A DNA stretch of 35,749 nt from an uncultured bacterium (GTDB lineage Bacteria; Patescibacteriota; Gracilibacteria; Absconditabacterales; Absconditicoccaceae): NCBI GenBank assembly GCA_946404285.1, contig CAMJDC010000006.1:1-35749 (forward strand), in the 5' to 3' direction. Position numbers and translations under genes: made by a program. The notes below the pieces were generated by a model. That model did not search any database. It saw nothing but the letters and a program-made list of their open reading frames with translations, and was not told where the DNA came from. Shown piece after piece: positions 33,399-35,749 of the stretch. Positions within the stretch are counted from its first letter, which is position 1. Every line of letters starts with the position of its first letter.

Positions 33399-35018
33399 AT
33401 GGTAGAAAAACAGTTTTGAATAGAAGAAATTCAGAAAAAAAGGAGGCAACTCCCTCCAGTGCAGTTTTTCATATATTCGTTATTATTCCTAATTTTTTTC
33501 CGAATCTTTAGTTTGTACTCAAATATTACAAATATACTTTTTGGATGATCAGCCTTAGATATTTTTACTAAAGATTTACAAACTTTATCAATTTATTTTC
33601 TCCCAATCGATAAAGAAGTTTCTCACGAATTGTATACATTGGATACGATAGTTCAGTCGTATGTGAAGTGAGAAAATATTTTCAAAACAAAAAAGCCAGA
33701 AATAGAAGAAGTGCGATATTACATTATTAATAATCAGAATTATCTTTCTTCTCTATGATTTCAGCGTTATGAATCATTAATGAAATTTTTGTCAGATTTG
33801 TATGACCATCGTGAAGAGGCTTATAAACTTTTATGAGAAAATCAGCCATATAATTATTTAATACCATTACAAAATGGAAATGAAAAACGTCCAAATTGAT
33901 GATTTTTTGGTTCGTTTGCTTTTGTGACTTTGAGTGGCTGACATATTGAAAATTTAGAAGTAATAGATTCATATTTGGCGGATTATATTGCACCAAAATC
34001 TAGATTGTATTTGCCAGAATGGTATTCGAAATATTTCTGAGAGAAACAACTTGGATTTGTAGCAGGGAATAAATTCTGATTTACGGATATGGATTGAAAA
34101 AATCTGAAAATTTTGTACGAAAAGGCTTTCAATGAGGATTATGAAATGGATAAGGTAAGAGAGATGTATAGTGGCGAGCAACGAAGACTTTTGCATGATA
34201 AGTATATAAAATGAGTAATTTTCCTTGATTCAAATTTACTTGAGGAGTTGTTGCCGTGATTTAGTGACAAGATGAGAGAATGGCAGTTTATTAACGCTTC
34301 AATTGATATAATTCGTGGAGAAGAACGTGGAAATAAAAAAGAACTTTATATTGCGGAAGTATTGGATTATTTCTTTAAAAATTCTACAACTATTGCAAAA
34401 AATTTGATAAATAATCGGGATGAGGTTTTAAACAAAAGGTATATTCAGATTTATCTTTCTGATATGTTTGTTAGTCAAGAATTCAGGGATATGATTGCTA
34501 GAAATAATTTGAATACGAGATTTGAATGATGAAAAATTTATGCGCGAGATGTGAATATTGCAAATAATAAATCAGATGATTTTCTTACGAAACGATTGAA
34601 GCTTTATTCGTCTACGTGAGCATTGATTACTTCACAGCAGAATGAAGTACTTTCTCTTGCAAATTTGCCGGTAGGAGAGTATCAGCTCGTAATTGATTAT
34701 TATTTCTTCGTGCCAGAAAGTTATAGAAATTTTATTCGTTGATTGGAGCAGAAATATCAAATTGGGATTACTCCAAGAGAGGAAGGAATTTTGGTGCTTA
34801 GTCCAGTAAATCATTATGATTGAAACCCTGAACGTTTGTGGCGAGAAAAATGAATGGTTTACTATCCGCGAAATATGGAAATTACTTCAGTTTGATGAGA
34901 TGTGGAAGATATAAATTATTTTAAATCTGATTTTGCTCAGGGATTGAATTATACTTTGCGTACGGTGAAAACTGAGGATCAGAAGCAGGCGGTGATTAAT
35001 TTTAGGATTAAACCGTAA
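33399..35018 (+). CDS. DUF4012-like membrane-anchored protein
   Basis: N-terminal TM; LLGENQPYNYLIPLQNGNEKRPNGGFFGSFAFVTLSGGHIENLEVIDSY matches the LLLFQNNAELRPTGGFIGS-type motif. Confidence 0.75.
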
Positions 35019-35098
35019 TAAATAATTTATAAATTTTTGTCTTTACTTTTAAATAAAATTTGTTATCTATTTTGAGCAAACATAAAATTCAAATTATC

Positions 35099-35269
35099 AT
35101 GAAACTACATGTATCTTATTGTTACGTCAAAAAAAGGGTTCCCATTTTCGATGATGTAATCATTGAAAGAGAGGAATTTAAAGAAGAAGACATTAATTTA
35201 ATGAAAACTGTCTTAAAAAAACGTCTTCAAGCAGATTCTCTTGCTATAATTTCATGGCATTGGCTATAA
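35099..35269 (+). CDS. small hypothetical protein
   Basis: MKLHVSYCYVKKRVPIFDDVIIEREEFKEEDINLMKTVLKKRLQADSLAIISWHWL; terminator follows. Confidence 0.5.
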   Translation: MKLHVSYCYVKKRVPIFDDVIIEREEFKEEDINLMKTVLKKRLQADSLAIISWHWL

Positions 35270-35287
35270 TCATGCAATGGTTATAAA

Positions 35288-35315
35288 GGGAGGTGGGGAA
35301 TACTCGCCTCCTTTT
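35288..35315 (+). terminator. intrinsic terminator
   Basis: GGAGGTGGGGAATACTCGCCTCC followed by TTTT. Confidence 0.7.
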
Positions 35316-35353
35316 CCAAATGGATTAAAAATAATTTTAATATTTGTGTAGTA

Positions 35354-35749
35354 TTATATAATACTTTCTATAAAAGAAATCATATCGTTAATTTTTGGTG
35401 TATATTCTCAGTGGAGTTTTGCTTGCATATTTTCTGTTTGATTATATAAGTCTTCAGATAGTCCTACTCAGAGTATGAAATCTTTTCTTGATTTTGGACA
35501 TGGTTGTACAGAAAAATAATCACAGATGATTTTCTTCCATTTTTTGATAGATTCTTCGTTTATATCTTTGGTTGGAAATTTATATTTAGTGAAAAAATCG
35601 ATAAAATCTTGTCGATAAGTGAGTTTTGAATACAAAATATCATCTTCTAATATTTTTAATGAATATATGAAAACACCATCAGAAATTTTTGGTGTGTAGA
35701 TATTGTGTTTTTCAGAAAATTTATCCCTATTTTCATCTATGAATGAATG
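35354..35749 (-). CDS. hypothetical protein, partial at window end
   Basis: Open table-25 frame ...GVGLSEDLYNQTENMQAKLHGEYTPKINDMISFIESII*, running off the window edge. Confidence 0.6.

Noticed and set aside
1-35749. UGA=Trp (Mycoplasma-type table 4)
   Set aside because: TGA occurs at invariant Gly positions (GIFDSGLGG, GxxGxGKT, LSGGERQR), while conserved Trp residues use TGG.
1-35749. CRISPR array, rRNA, or transposase
   Set aside because: No regularly spaced direct repeats, no rRNA signatures and no transposase/integrase motifs recognised.

Overview
The window only makes sense if UGA is read as glycine (translation table 25, known from SR1/Absconditabacteria and Gracilibacteria). Under the standard code it looks like a field of broken ORFs. 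Under table 25 it resolves into about 36 mostly intact, tightly packed genes. No inspected gene ends in TGA; stops are TAA, less often TAG. TGA falls at obligate Gly positions: MurI GIFDSGLGGLSV, ABC Walker A GASGSGKTT and LSGGERQR, TilS SGGADS, the Nudix box, and patatin GGGSKG. Content is mainly housekeeping: ileS (partial), tRNA-Thr(CGU), a UvrB C-terminal half, tilS, yceD-like, mltG-like, patatin, Nudix, murI, dCMP deaminase, holA, DJ-1/PfpI, tatD, relA/spoT, ybaB, rubrerythrin, yidC, frr, an ABC exporter, rarA, an SLH protein, rplA, rplK, nusG, secE and a DUF4012-like protein. The main points for follow-up are: (1) an IleRS with a histidine-phosphatase-like domain inserted in its catalytic domain and an early C-terminus; (2) a leader-peptide, antiterminator and terminator arrangement just upstream of the ABC exporter; (3) a degenerate MurI paralog that seems to lack the catalytic cysteines; (4) a UvrB-like protein lacking the N-terminal ATPase half, next to a tRNA; (5) a GC-richer, UGA-free, phage-like gene; (6) two inverted copies of an 80-88 bp palindromic repeat. 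All coordinates and translations were read by hand; no searches or folding were run.
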